From assembly GCA_935421135.1 (NCBI GenBank), contig OW285191.1:19236700-19300699 (forward strand): 64,000 nucleotides of DNA. The letters are read 5' to 3'. Below are positions 13,478 to 26,400 of the stretch, in pieces; position 1 is the stretch's first letter, and each line of letters begins with the position of its first letter. The DNA is from Bugulina stolonifera (Eukaryota > Bryozoa > Gymnolaemata > Cheilostomatida > Bugulidae). The notes under the pieces were generated by a model, which had not been told where the DNA came from, did no database searches, and saw nothing but the letters and a program-made list of their open reading frames with translations. Position numbers and translations under genes: made by a program.

Positions 13478-16400
13478 CTACATACAGGACTCTTCAGATG
13501 GAGTATTGACAGAGGAATAGCTGAGATGGCCATTAGACGTTTCATTCTTGTATCGATGTACAGAGGTAAGTCTGACACTAGCCTGTCTTTCATACAACTC
13601 GTCTTCGGAGCTTTCAGCTTCATCATCGTCGATTAACGCTGAAATTAATAGCACAGGTGAAAGATGTCATCAACAGAGGTGACACTGCATTAGAGTACAC
13701 CAAGGGTATCCATCTACAGTATATACAAGTTATAGAATACACAAAGGATATCTACAGTATATACAAGTTATAGAATACGCAAAGGGTATCTACAGTATAT
13801 ACAAGTTATAGAATACACAAAGGGTATCTACAGTATATACAAGTTATAGAACACACAAAGGGTATCTACAGTATATACAAGTTATAGAATACACAAAGGG
13901 TATCTACAGTATATACAGGTTATAGAATACACAAAGGGTATCTACAGTATATACATGTTATAGAACACATAAAGGGTATCTACAGTATATACGAGTCTAT
14001 ATATCCTTTGTATATACCATGATCTGTCTACCATACACACTTGTCTATATTATACATGTGTGCATCAAATACCCTAAAAGCAAATATTTATTTAGCGACT
14101 GAAAAATAGATAAGAATTTCCATCAGAGATAGCTCTAGTAACTTCTGCTTTTAGGGTACCAGTAAACTGATCAGTGCCCAGTAAACTGACCAGTGTTAGC
14201 TGTAGTACTACTAGTGAGCTTGGCCTTCCTTGGAATGTCAAAGTAGGTGGTACCTTCCCCAGGCCAGAATAAGTGAACCAATATAGCAGCATATGCAAAG
14301 TCAGCTCCTGACTGTATACCTACAAATATTATACAAATAGATGTTTCTATTATGTATGTGTGCTGCATAGGCACAAAACCTATGATATGTATAGCTCAGT
14401 ACAACGTACATGTCACATGGTATATATAGCTCAGTACAATATACATGTCACATAGTATATATAGCTCAGTACAAAGTACATGTCGCATGGTATATATAGC
14501 TCAGTACAATATACATGTCACATGGTATATATAGCTCAGTACAATATACATGTCACATGGTATATATGGCTCAGTACAATATACATGTCACATGATATAA
14601 GCCAACTCATAGTAATAATATAATCAGCGTTACATATAAATATTCAATCTACAAAGTGTATGTATCTGGTTATAACTACATAATCAATAGCAATCAACCA
14701 AAGTAGTTACCATCATTGTTGAGTATTACTAGATGCTGTGTACAAGTACCAGACTGCCTCATGTATGTATATGTATACTAGACTGAGGTCAACCAACTGA
14801 CCAGTGGCTAGCTATGTATATACATGTACACTAGACTGAGGTCAACCAACTGACCAGCGACTAGTTATGTATATACATGTACACTAGACTGAGGTCAACC
14901 AACTGACCAGCGGCTAGCTATGTATATACATGTACACTAGACTGAGGTCAACCAACTGACCAGCGACTAGTTGGTTGACCTCAACAAGACTCTACTTACT
15001 AAGGAGAGTCTTGAACCTCCAGAGAGCTGCTATCTTAGGACTGACCAGGGCTATTATAGGCAAGTATATAAACCACACCAGGTATCCAGCCCCAAACTTG
15101 GTGTAGAATATTCTCTTCTTCTCCTGCTCTTCATATGCAAACGAGTTCTGGAGCTCAAACAGGAAGTAGACCATCATAACTGTTCTGAATATAAGAATGC
15201 AATAGCCTGGAGCCGTCTGCCACTCATCCAAGTCTCCAATTGGATCCACAGCAATCTGAAAGTACATTGTGTCGTGCAAATCATGTACTTAGGAAAAGAA
15301 TGCATGAGCTGTTATAAATATAGGGAAGAAAGTCACAGTTATGATATGTACATGTGAACATGATATCTGTTTTATAGTACCAGCACATATTTGAACATAC
15401 TAAAGGATATGACTGATTTGTGTTTATACCTACCATAGTGAGTATGAATAGTATAATGTATACAGCAGTATATAATATCCACACGACATAGAGCAGAGAT
15501 GGCCTCTTCAACTCTTTAGATGATACGGTCCACCCTTTAGCTATATAGAGTACCTCTAACACCATCACACACTGCGTACACATGTCTAAGAAATTACCCA
15601 GAATTCTCAGTACATCTACTCCCTCGCCGTCTAGCGCAAACACCGATATATGTACAAGGTTGAAAAACACACCAGTGACCTGTAACACACCATGAATGAT
15701 ATAAAGAGCGTGACCACCAGGTTATTGTAACTCCACATATGCACAGTAATGTGTTTAACAGTCTGTACATTACCAGTAGAAAACAAGAGAGAGATGTCAT
15801 GGGTTTAGCATCACACTGAGCATACTATAAGCTTACCTTTAAAGTCAATATGGCGGTAAGTAACCAGATGAGTGCGTGTGACTGTCTCCTAAACACCCAT
15901 ATCTGTACAGCAAGAAGGAGACCATTGAGTAAGATAACAGCCAGGTATATCTCTAAGACATCATGCAACTCATATGAGAACTGGTGCTCAAATGGGTTTA
16001 AATGCTTGCTGTCTGGATTTCCATTAACAAACCAGATGTCAAATTCTACCTCCAAGGTTAGAGAGCTATTATAGCTCCAGTGACAATGATCTTTTTTTCT
16101 TGGTCGAGAGCAAGCGACAAAGCTCACATACCAAAATCTGTAATCAGAGAAAAGCAGCTAGATAATATCTATACCTACAGATACATGCATACCTACAGAT
16201 CCATATATACCTACAGATACATGTATACCTACAGATACATGTATACCTACAGATACATGTATACCTACAGATACATGTATACCTACAGAGACATGTATAC
16301 CTACAGATACATGTATACCTACAGATCCATGTATACCTACAGATACATGTATACCTACAGATACATGTATACCTACAGATACATGTAATACCTACAGATA

Positions 16401-17118
16401 CATGTATACCTACAGATACATGTATACCTACAGATACATATATACCTACAGATACATTTATACCTACAGATACATGTATACCTACAGATACATGTAATAC
16501 GTGTATGTTGTTTTATTGAATAGCCATAACGTCATGTAGAAATGTGTAGAAACAATATTATATCAATCAATTATAATTACCCCAAGTATCAGTTAGAGAA
16601 ACGAATTGACTGTTCACTTACCTAGGTTGGATTATATCAACTATATGATATGTGAACTGCTGCCCTTCAAACACTGCTGATCTGTTTCCCAATTCCTCAA
16701 AACAGACGTCATCATTGGGGCAGGGTATTCGCCTGAGGAAGTCTTCCTCTCCATTTCTAGCGCAGAATCCATCCCAAGCGATTTCGTCAATCTTGCTAAA
16801 CATGTTAGTACACCTGTGTGGAGTCTCTTTCTCACGCTGAGCGTAATATTGCACAAAGTATTGACTATCAACAACTACCAGGTACATGTCATGGTTAACA
16901 GCAGTCATGTTAAAGTTTTTGGCTGTCACTCTGCCGTATATATACCCCGCACTGCTAGGTTGGTTGTTCTTGTCAACTTTTTGAAAACCAAACTTTGCTA
17001 AGAAATGAAAGAAGTCTTTATTGTTGAATGTACCAGTGAGATGCAGACAGTGCACTCTTTTATTCTCACAGGCAAAGAGAAAGAGTAGAATAGTGAGAGT
17101 ACTGCCTAGCATTAGCAT
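13478..17118 (-). CDS. GPR180/TMEM145-like seven-pass membrane protein, 6 exons
   Basis: Minus-strand exons in order: 17118-16622, 16137-15837, 15679-15434, 15255-15000, 14319-14191, 13638-13478. All are GT-AG with matching phases, giving 529 residues. The start Met is followed by a hydrophobic signal peptide (about residues 1-17). Next comes a luminal domain with KFGFQKVDKNN, GYIYGRVT and the Cys-containing CSNMF/IPCP-type segments seen in this family, then FWYVSFVAC and EFDIWFVNGNP, then about seven hydrophobic helices. The last exon encodes a short acidic tail (IDDDEAESSEDE). The pattern matches the GpcrRhopsn4 family (GPR180, TMEM145), related to GOST-type Golgi/trafficking receptors. I favour GPR180 over TMEM145 from the luminal domain but cannot prove it. 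The ligand is unknown. Confidence 0.9.
13690..14000. repeat. 38-bp minisatellite
   Basis: About eight copies of a unit containing GAATACACAAAGGGTATC and TACAGTATATACAAGTTATA, in the last intron of the GPR180-like gene, about 50 bases from the start of its last exon. Confidence 0.92.
14380..14597. repeat. 35-bp minisatellite
   Basis: Six copies of a unit with GTATATATAGCTCAGTACAA and TATACATGTCACATG, in an intron of the GPR180-like gene. Confidence 0.92.
14755..14990. repeat. 53-bp minisatellite ending in a hairpin
   Basis: Four copies of a unit with TACACTAGACTGAGGTCAAC and CAACTGACCAGC. The array ends in a perfect 15-bp inverted repeat: TGAGGTCAACCAACT at 14943-14957 against its complement at 14969-14983, with an 11-nt loop. 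On the transcribed (minus) strand the hairpin lies in the intron, 17 nt past the end of the fourth exon of the GPR180-like gene. Confidence 0.9.
16165..16500. repeat. 18-bp minisatellite
   Basis: About 18 copies of ACCTACAGATACATGTAT with scattered substitutions, in intron 1 of the GPR180-like gene. Because 18 is a multiple of three it stays open and mimics a YTYRYM repeat protein; I see no evidence that it is coding. Confidence 0.93.
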
Positions 17119-17439
17119 CTTTACCTACAAATAATAGACTATAATATAGAAACAACACAATAAATTAACTGATGCTTCTGTATTGCATCAAAAATCAAAT
17201 ACATTTACATAGTGTGTAAGGTAGATATAATTATATTAACGCTTGCTAATCGAATAATTCACCGTCTACTTCCATATACTATTTAAACCGTGTTTAAATA
17301 AACCATTGGCTGAAGACATTCAGAGTTACTCAAACAGATTCTGATGAATCCCCATAGCATTGAATCAGAAGTAATACAAGTCTATATAACAGCTTATAGA
17401 TGGTTATGGTGCTTACAGACTAAAACCAACGATTTAGTA

Positions 17440-17532
17440 GCTGTGATAGTGCGATAGTGTGATAGTGTGATAGTGTGATAGTGTGATAGTGTGATAGTGC
17501 GATAGTGTGATAGTGCGATAGTGTGATAGGGA
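17440..17532. repeat. 8-bp microsatellite
   Basis: About eleven tandem copies of GATAGTGT with occasional GATAGTGC variants. Confidence 0.92.
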
Positions 17533-19138
17533 TAAGAATTGGAGGTGTTAAGGAGTTTGGTCATTCTTTTTATAAGTAATAATTTTCTTGCAGGGGAAAT
17601 TTATTTATGAGCAGCCAGGGATTTAGTTCTACAACTGTAGAAATAGCCTATCCTTGACTGGGGTTTGAACAGTGTAGATAAATTTCCTTACACAAAAAAA
17701 ATCACTGATAGGAATTGAGTAGTGTACTGTGTATAGTAGTAGTAGTCTCTAGCGGTAGAAGTGGTAGTAGTAGTAGTGAGTAGTGCGCTTAAGCCAGTTA
17801 GTCTCTAACTGTCTGCCTCAAAGCCTGGAAGCCACCAATTGAGACCTTTAGCTTATGCCACTACATGGAGTCCTGTTCTTAATTTACTAGAGAATTGAAC
17901 TTCACAGAAAGTCAGTTATAGACATACCTTGCCAGCAAAAACAACAATAAAATATCAATATAAATGGGAGATAGGCAGTAAGTACCAACCTGATGAAAAA
18001 AAGATATGCTGCAATTAATTTTGATTTCATTCAATTCATTCAATTGTTAGCAGGAATAAATCCCAAATAAAAATTAACAAGTATAATATTATTATTAATT
18101 ATAATTATTCTTATTGAAACAAGGTTTTAAAACTTGGAAATGGCGCATAATATTTAAAATAAATTTTAATATAAAATAAACTAAATTCAGATCACAATAT
18201 GAATATACAATTTAAAATGAATATAAATATTTATTAATGGTGAAGTGTGAATTTTTATTTTAGTTAGTTGCCATTAAGAAGGCTTATTAGTTACTATACT
18301 ACTAACTATTCCGTGTGTTTAGGCTTTGGTTTGGTCTATTATATTAATTGTTATTCCTATTCCAATTACATATAAACCGAATGGGCAATAAAACACACAA
18401 TTTTAGACTTTTTAGTTCAAATTGATATTTATATTATTTTATTTACATGTACATGTAATTTAAATTCGGAAGCAGTAAAATTGGAAGCGGAAATGATTAA
18501 TTCACGACAGCAGTGGGAATCGCTGTTTATATTCCCTTTACCGCTTATGTTAAAATTAAAAATGGTAAAGATGTTTTGTTACAAATTTAGATGAGAGATC
18601 AAATGTCTCTAGCTTGTGATACATACAATTAAGACACGTATTGATGTTAACATAGGTACTATAATGAAGCGTGTAGAACGATATGTTGAATGTTAAAGAC
18701 CGCAGCCTACACAAAACATTTTGGTTCTTCTAGTAATTTTAGAATACGAGAGTCCCAGATTTATGAGTTTTCAGCTTTTATCTTTGTGCTAAGCTAATCC
18801 AATCTTGACTGAGAAGCTTAGCAGCGGTAAGTGGGAACATAGAAGTGGTATATTATCAATGCGATTGTTTCCTCGTGATACTGATTAGTTAGACATTATA
18901 TCATTAGATTATTATGTTTATCATCTATCTGATCTAATAAATTAAAATTTAAAATATAAAAATTAAAATATCTATCATTCTATGAATGATGATTGGTACA
19001 TAGAAAAGATGTTAATAATTTAATCATCTAGTGATGATTATAAGATAGTAAGATGCTTATTATTTATAATAATTATATAATATAATGATGCATTATAATA
19101 ATGATGATCTTAAACGATAATCATAATGATAATCATAA

Positions 19139-19364
19139 TGATTACCTTGACTTATGATTAGTTATTTTATTAAATTAAAAATAAAATAATAATAATGTAA
19201 TCATTATCCTTATGAAATAATACTACACTTCACCGATATGATTATCATAATCATATCGGTGAAGTGTAGTATTATTTCATAAGGATAATGATTACATTAT
19301 TGATTATTATATTATTATTTTATTTTTAATTTAATAAAATAACTAATCATAAGTCAAGGTAATC
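19139..19364. repeat. Long palindrome (foldback/MITE-like element)
   Basis: Two arms of about 107 and 118 nt are near-perfect reverse complements meeting at position 19246 with essentially no loop. The ends read TGATTACCTTGACTTATGAT and its complement. The centre is GATATGATTAT / ATAATCATATC. The only clear difference between the arms is a roughly 12-nt insertion in the right arm near 19300. There is no coding capacity. The surrounding sequence is rich in ATAATCATAATG motifs, so a target duplication cannot be assigned. Confidence 0.9.
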
Positions 19365-22061
19365 ATAGATAATAATCATAATGACAGTGATCAGATTATT
19401 CCATTTCAATTCATCAGATATTAATGGCTATGTCAATATTAATATTTATATTAAATATTATATGGTAATTGCAAGTAAGGTAGTTTCAATTTAATTTTAA
19501 ATTTCAATTTGAATGTAGAAACTAATTATTATGTTTATTAGGTATTAATATTACTATTTGTGTTATTTTAAATCAAGTAGTAAATATCATATGCATAGAT
19601 AACATAATGATTTATCTACAATATAATTCCTAAATTTATTACTATTATAATTATTGCTTTTATAAATTCTAATTGAGTAATTTTATTTCTACGTATTAGA
19701 TTAGGAAATAATATACCTATTGTTATTAAATTCAATCATATTCAATGTTAATTATCTCAAATATAAACTAAAATGTTTTTGGGTTCCTTTGCCTGTATTA
19801 AATATTGTAATTATTAATTAACATTGTGGGATTTTACAATTAATATCAATATATTAATATCCAATACAACTATACTTAATATTTTCGTTACAGTTTGGTT
19901 ATAGCCTTAGGCTAAATGATTCTATCATGTAACTGAACCAGAGAGTAAAAGGGTAGGATGGAGGCTCGTCTTTGATAAATCGGTGTGCGATGTTCACATC
20001 AGTTTCCAAATATAGTTAGTTGACTTGCTAAATGTTCATTGCATTGAGTGGACAACTTCGTCAATACATAATAATGTTAGCATCAATGCAACTATACATT
20101 ATTGTGACAGTAGACTCCAGTGCCAAAAACATCATAGAAATCGTAGCCAATCCGAATAGCTGTTTGCTATTATAAACTCATTTAAAGTAACCCAGGTGTT
20201 ATAATATTATTTTTGTTTACTAAGGTTTGTCATAGCAGGTCACTGACTCCCCTACCAACTCAGTGGAATTCTTCCTATTACATAGGCTAATAAAGTTTTG
20301 TAAGAAGAGAAACGTGTTACTTAGATCTAGCGTGTTTGCACCAAAATTAATTTGCTATAAAATGGTAAAACTTTAATTTTTAATTATGGCTTACCAACTT
20401 CAACTTCTTTTATAATCAATAGGCCTGTTATCTGGTCTTCATAGTGCTTACCCTTTCTACTATTAAGTAAACAACATTCACTGCCACCTGCTGCTGCATC
20501 TTTTTGATAGTGAGCTGATAGATGGTCTGCTGGTAGCTTATATGGATTACCTGTGTAGGTTAGCGGTCAGTCATCCACTTATTCACCTGGCTCTTTTTAG
20601 CTTGGCTGTTCAAATAGTTTGGAACATATTTGTGTTCAGTCCAATATGGCGGTGAGCATATTCCGTTTGGGTCAAATTATATCATTATCAGGATGTCTAA
20701 ACTATTAATGCACCAACTTCCTATGTAGCTAATATTTGTATTACATATGAATTATCTCCATGAATTTGCATATTCATATTCTTATTAATTACATGTACTT
20801 GTACAATGTATATAAGGTATATTATTGTGGTTGGATTTATCCTTCACTAGCAGCCATGTAGACTACAGTTATGAACTGTCTTCAGTAAATAAAACTTTTC
20901 AACAGCTGTTGAAGTATTCATGTCTTTTGTTAGACAGTGTTGTCATACATGATTGTAGATGCTTTTGTTTGCAGCTGAACATTGTGTTCTATGATGTTTA
21001 GCAGTTGCTACTTCAAGTGTCTCTTTGTCTTTCTGTCTCTACTTTGTGATAGTATGATTTCCATATGACTCTCTACTACTGTGTATGAACTTGGTGGTAT
21101 GGATATTCACTGAATTAGTCTTCTATTTTGTTCTGTGGAAGTATTTTGTAACTACTTGGTCAAGAGGAGTTTTGGTGAGAACTTGTAGATCACATGTAAA
21201 TCACATTACATACCACACTGATCTTGTGATTGGAATACTAACTTTATCTCTTTGTTGATAATTAGATAAGCATCTATTCTAAATTTACACCTGGTTGTTT
21301 ATTGATCAAATTATTATGTATGGAGTTAGCTATTTCTCCCAATACACTGCAGGCTTGTCCTTACTAATGGGAGGGAAATATAGTTTCTCCTAGGGAACGT
21401 AAGTTGGTAAAACTGTGGTTTGCAGTGCAATGCCTGCAGTGTAAGCCCAGTGCAATGCCCCAAACAATGCATCTGTTACTGACCACTATTTGTGAAGTTA
21501 CTCTACTGTTTTAGTAAGCCATGTTTGGACATCCCCATATCCTTGTCTAACTTCTACTGAGGTGAATATGAATCCAGTTAATACTTTCATGATATTGTCT
21601 AAGTTCCATTTTAGAGATTCTGACATTCTACTCTTTTAGCTGCGACCTCTCTTGTGAATAGTGGTAGTTTATGACAATATATTCTTTAAGGCAAGGTTGT
21701 TACTACTACAGCTTACTCTACTACCTTGGTTCATGTACATGTTCATAACGACTGTAGTGAACGAACTTGTTGTAATTTCACTTGTACTAGATGGCAGAGA
21801 GTCACTTGGCCTACTATATGCTATAATGCCATAGGGTTTGTTATGGGGTGAATTATTTGTAGAATGAATAAAGTGGTGTATGAATATACAATTCCTTTGT
21901 TTGCTGGTTTGAATAAATGTCCAGGTATACAAGTGCTGTGAACTGTAATCAATATGGGAATGCATGTTTGATGTTCGTCTCTCCTGTTGTTATAGGAAGT
22001 GTGAAGTACTGTTTGTAACCAGACTACTGAATATTAATAGCTCATCAGTTAAAAGCTCTCA

Positions 22062-22312
22062 GACTCTCGACCCTCAGACTACTAACTGACTCTCAGACTA
22101 CTAGCTGACTCTCAGACTACTAACTGACTCCCAGACTACTAACTGATTCTCAGACTACTAACTGACTCTCAGACTACTAACTGACTCTCAGACTACTAAC
22201 TGACTCCCAGACTACTAACTGACTCTCAGACTACTAACTGACTCTCAAACTACTAGCTGACTCTCAGACTACTAACTGACTCTCAGACTACTAACTGACT
22301 CTGTTAGACTAT
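22062..22312. repeat. 19-bp minisatellite
   Basis: About thirteen copies of ACTCTCAGACTACTAACTG with CTCCCAG and TAGCTG variants. Confidence 0.92.
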
Positions 22313-23414
22313 CAACTGATTGTCAGATGTGGTTCTATCTGGAACCATATTTTGATGCTGGATATTTTGTTGTTTCCCATTTTTGATGGCATTCTATCAG
22401 CTAATGGAGTTGCTTTAGAGGAGATACTGGTGTTTATCTTGATTGCATCATTATAAGAAATATGCATGTATTATTATAGTGAATATACAGCAAGACCAAC
22501 TAAATCTGTATAAATATGTACCATCTCTTTCATTGAATCTAGTCTAGCTGGTGTCCAATTAACATATTTATGAGCACCTTAAACTAATTATGAGTAACTG
22601 TAACAAATTTGTAGAATAATAATAATTAATTACCACTTTAATAGCCAACTAGTGAGATTATAAATGTTTATTTTTGTTAATTATTTGCTGCATTATGTAA
22701 TAGTATTTATATTATATTTAGATAGTTTTATGTCAGTAGTTTAGTCTAGTAATAGAATTCTGATAGGATTTCCGTAGTTTGCAACTAGCATATCTGTATT
22801 CTCTGTTTAAAACTATATATGTATGGTATTAGCAATATGCAATTAGCAAGGATATGTTTTTATTACCCAGCCTCAAGAGCGTATCAGCCTAAGCAATGCC
22901 AACCTAGTCGTAGAAAGTTAAATTAAAATAGTCTTTTCCTTATGACTCAGTGGAGGGATATTTAACTGCACTTCCCTCACACATTTTAGTACCCAAATAA
23001 TTAATCAAAATTATGATGCAAGCCAACATGTCCAGATTACATAGATTACCACCTTGAAATCATGCACTACCTTTCAGCCTCTTTGTGTTCTGTAATGTAA
23101 TTATATATTCCTTGATATTCATTTACATGTACATAGAGTCTGGGAGCTCCTGTCATTGTACTACCAGTAGTAATCAGGCATGCATTGATTTACATTGCTC
23201 TTCCTAGCCATTGGCTGTCAGCTCACAGAGTTTATTCCTCTGGGATTTGCTATAGATTATTTCCATAGGTACTTTGTATCTGTTTACCAGAGTATACCGT
23301 AGATAAGTGAGGACTGGGAGATAAGCTACTGACTCTACCTCCAAACGATAATCTTTCTCCTTCCATCTCAGAAGCCTCAATATTCCTGACTCACCGTTAC
23401 TCCCCTCTAAGCCG

Positions 23415-26400
23415 ATGGCAGCAGACGTAGAACTGAGACTACCTCACCTGGAGCACCAGGATACGATACTCGTAGCCGATACTGACCCAGCTATAGCTTC
23501 CACCTCTCCCTCGGACAGAGAGAATGAAGTAGAACACATGGTAGTGACTAGTACTGGTACAGACTCCACCTCTAACCCTAACCCCTTAGTAGACACCAGT
23601 AATCACAGTAGTAACCACAGTAGTGACTACAGTGGTACTACTAGCTGTAGCTCTCTAGCTGCCACCAGACCTGGAGGAGATATGAAATCTAAGCTCGGTT
23701 CTACTACTTCTGCTGGCACTAGTTTGGGGGTGGAAACCTCTGGGCCCATCAAATATGGAGAGCTGGTAGTTCTGGGGTATGTTGACTATACTGTGTTATT
23801 TGTGAGTCTCAAACAGTTAGAATAATCATTGTTATAGAATATTTCTACCACTGTAAGAGGTGGTATTAGTAGTACTTAGACCGTATGTTTTTGTAAGAGC
23901 TATAGATAGGCTTATTTAGGTCCCATTGCAACCCTGTTAGTATGTGCAGTATAGGTACTAGGGCTGAATAGACATAATATACCTTGCTTGTACATAAAGA
24001 AAAGCTTTGGAATTCCCGATGAAACTTGTCACGTTTACCTGGTGTTTATTCTGTTATCATAGAAGTTTGTACATCATGTACATTCACCGTGAAAACAAAC
24101 TGTAGGGTTATGTTCCACTCGTCTTCGTTGACACGTACACTTTGACTGTGGAATATTTCAGGTATAACGGTTCACTAACGTCGGGAGATACAAGCAGGAA
24201 GAAGAGCAAGTTTACTCTATGCAAGAGAGCAGGAGCTAACGGGGTAAAACCAAGCAAGAAACAGTTTATTGCCAATCCCAAAGAGAAGAAGGTACTAATT
24301 TAAAAAGAATACTAGTAGTGTGTGCTAGTAGTAATACTTGTATAACGGATGTAGTGTGCACTGTATGTAGGCTACACCGTATACTGCAAGTACACTGCAC
24401 ACTACCGTATGTGGTATAAGCTGGTATACTGTATTCATTAGCCCTGTCCCCCTTCCAGCACCCTCTAGAGTACAGCAAGTAGTTTGATGAATTTGGAATG
24501 ACCAGAGGGCTCTACGATATTGGCTGGTCTCAGCCTGCCTTCTTGGACATATTCTATTGAATAAACTTCATGTATTATTAATTGAAATTATTGGCTGTTT
24601 AGCATTAGAGAGAGTGGCTTGTGATGCATTATGGGGAAATTCTATAGTTGACAGTCCTTACATTAGCCATATGGATTATAGATATAATGAACTATGATGT
24701 AGTCAGCCATGATGAGTATAGTAAAGTCAGCTGACTGACAGACAGTCTTCAGCAGGTGCCCTTAGGGCTAGTGACAACATGGTTGTGTAGTTGTATAGCT
24801 GTACATAGGACAACAGCCTACATTGACTATGGATGGCTGTCTCATTGAAACTCTACCTTCACTCCTTGCTATGGAAAGAATATGATATTATAATGGCTGA
24901 TTCGTACACCTTAGGGTCACTGGTTCACTAGTCACTGGTTCACTAGTCACTGGTTCACTAGTCACTGGTTCACTAGTCACTGGTTCACTAGTCACTGGTT
25001 CACTAGTCACTGGTTCACTAGTCACTGGTTCGCTAGTCACTGGTTCGCTAGTCACTGGTTCGCTAGTCACTGGCTCCGAGTTCGTTGTATAGGATCACAG
25101 AATGCACAACAGTGATACAAAAATGTGCTACAGTCTACAGTGGTAGGCTTACTACTGCAGTGGATATTACCACTGTCTAATCTACATGTACATGTATAAT
25201 TACACTTGTCTAACATGTCAGGCTGGTCTGTCAGTGCTGTAAATACTGGCTAGGAGTATTTCAGACTACAATGTACATTTTTGTATAATATAATATATAT
25301 TACAATTAATAGAAGTTGTGCTACCACAACTGCTGCTAATAACCTAGTGTAGGCCTACATGTTTACACCAGTTTGACCTGTACTGACCACCTGACCTGAC
25401 AGTATATAATGGTCAATTAATCCCTAAAAAGTAAACACTTGAGATCTGTGAATAACATTGTTGTTACTGAAAGCATGTCATATCTATCTTGGCTTGGCTA
25501 CAGTACATACCATCTACCACCTGCATGCACACAGTCTATGGTGTCAATACCTAACATTAGTATTATACATGCTATCATAGCATTCACTGTGTGACTATGA
25601 TGTAGTAGGTGTAAGTACGGTATGTAGGTTACTAGATTGTACATTGCAGACTATATGATTCACAGTTCACACTAACATTAATAATTTTAATTGACTTACA
25701 CATAATTAAAGTTTCAGACAGGCAGACAGACAGACAAACATTTCCACTGTTTGTCCTGTACTATCCATTAGTAGTAGTAGACTACGTCTAGCCATGTCTC
25801 TCAGTATCTAATAGCTGAAGAATCACTGATAAAAGACAGGCATTGTGTTCCATTTGGTATTCATCTCCTCTTGTGAACTGTTTCACTCCTAAGTTTTAAT
25901 GATACAGTTTAAATCAAATGTTTGTGTGACAAATTTTCCTCAACTTGAACGGTTTTAACCGCTGCTCAAGCGTGACTACGTAAACAGCAGTTCACAAACA
26001 TGTTTGGTGAATTTACCTCCAATCTATGTACATTCTACACATGTCAATACTCCCAGGTTTGACGTTAGGCCACCGTAAAATAGATTTGTGAAACCATCCC
26101 AAGTCAAACTGGTATTTGTTTGTAACTGGACCAAGTGACTCCACCCACCCATCACCTACTTGCTAGTTCGGTATCACCAGGTGGCACTAGTTCACACGTT
26201 GGGTAGAATATCAACAACCCAGCCAAAGGGCTCCTTCCACTACATGCTGTGTTATGTTGCTATTGCTACTTCACTACAACACACCAACAATTACACCTTT
26301 GTAATTTATGGTAATGTTGTATTGTTACTGTGTTTGGTATATTATATTACATGAATTAACTTCAACTTTTGCTGATGAAAATTAGCTGTATGCATTCTGT

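Larger units (their letters stand above)
17119..23414. other. AT-rich intergenic region between divergent genes
   Basis: This 6.3-kb region lies between the start of the GPR180-like gene (-) and Pellino (+). About 17.9-20.0 kb is extremely AT-rich and includes a palindromic element. A fragment at 17575-17670 resembles the tRNA-derived repeat near 47.8 kb (shared GACTGGGGTTTGAAC-type B box). A pyrimidine-rich tract and CAG just before 23372 suggest a spliced 5' untranslated exon for Pellino somewhere here. I recognised no protein-coding exon. Confidence 0.5.

Noticed and set aside
20640..20665. Start exon ATGGCG followed by GTGAGC as a Pellino 5' exon
   Set aside because: Only two codons would precede the donor, and the known first coding exon already has a Met. 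There is no further support.
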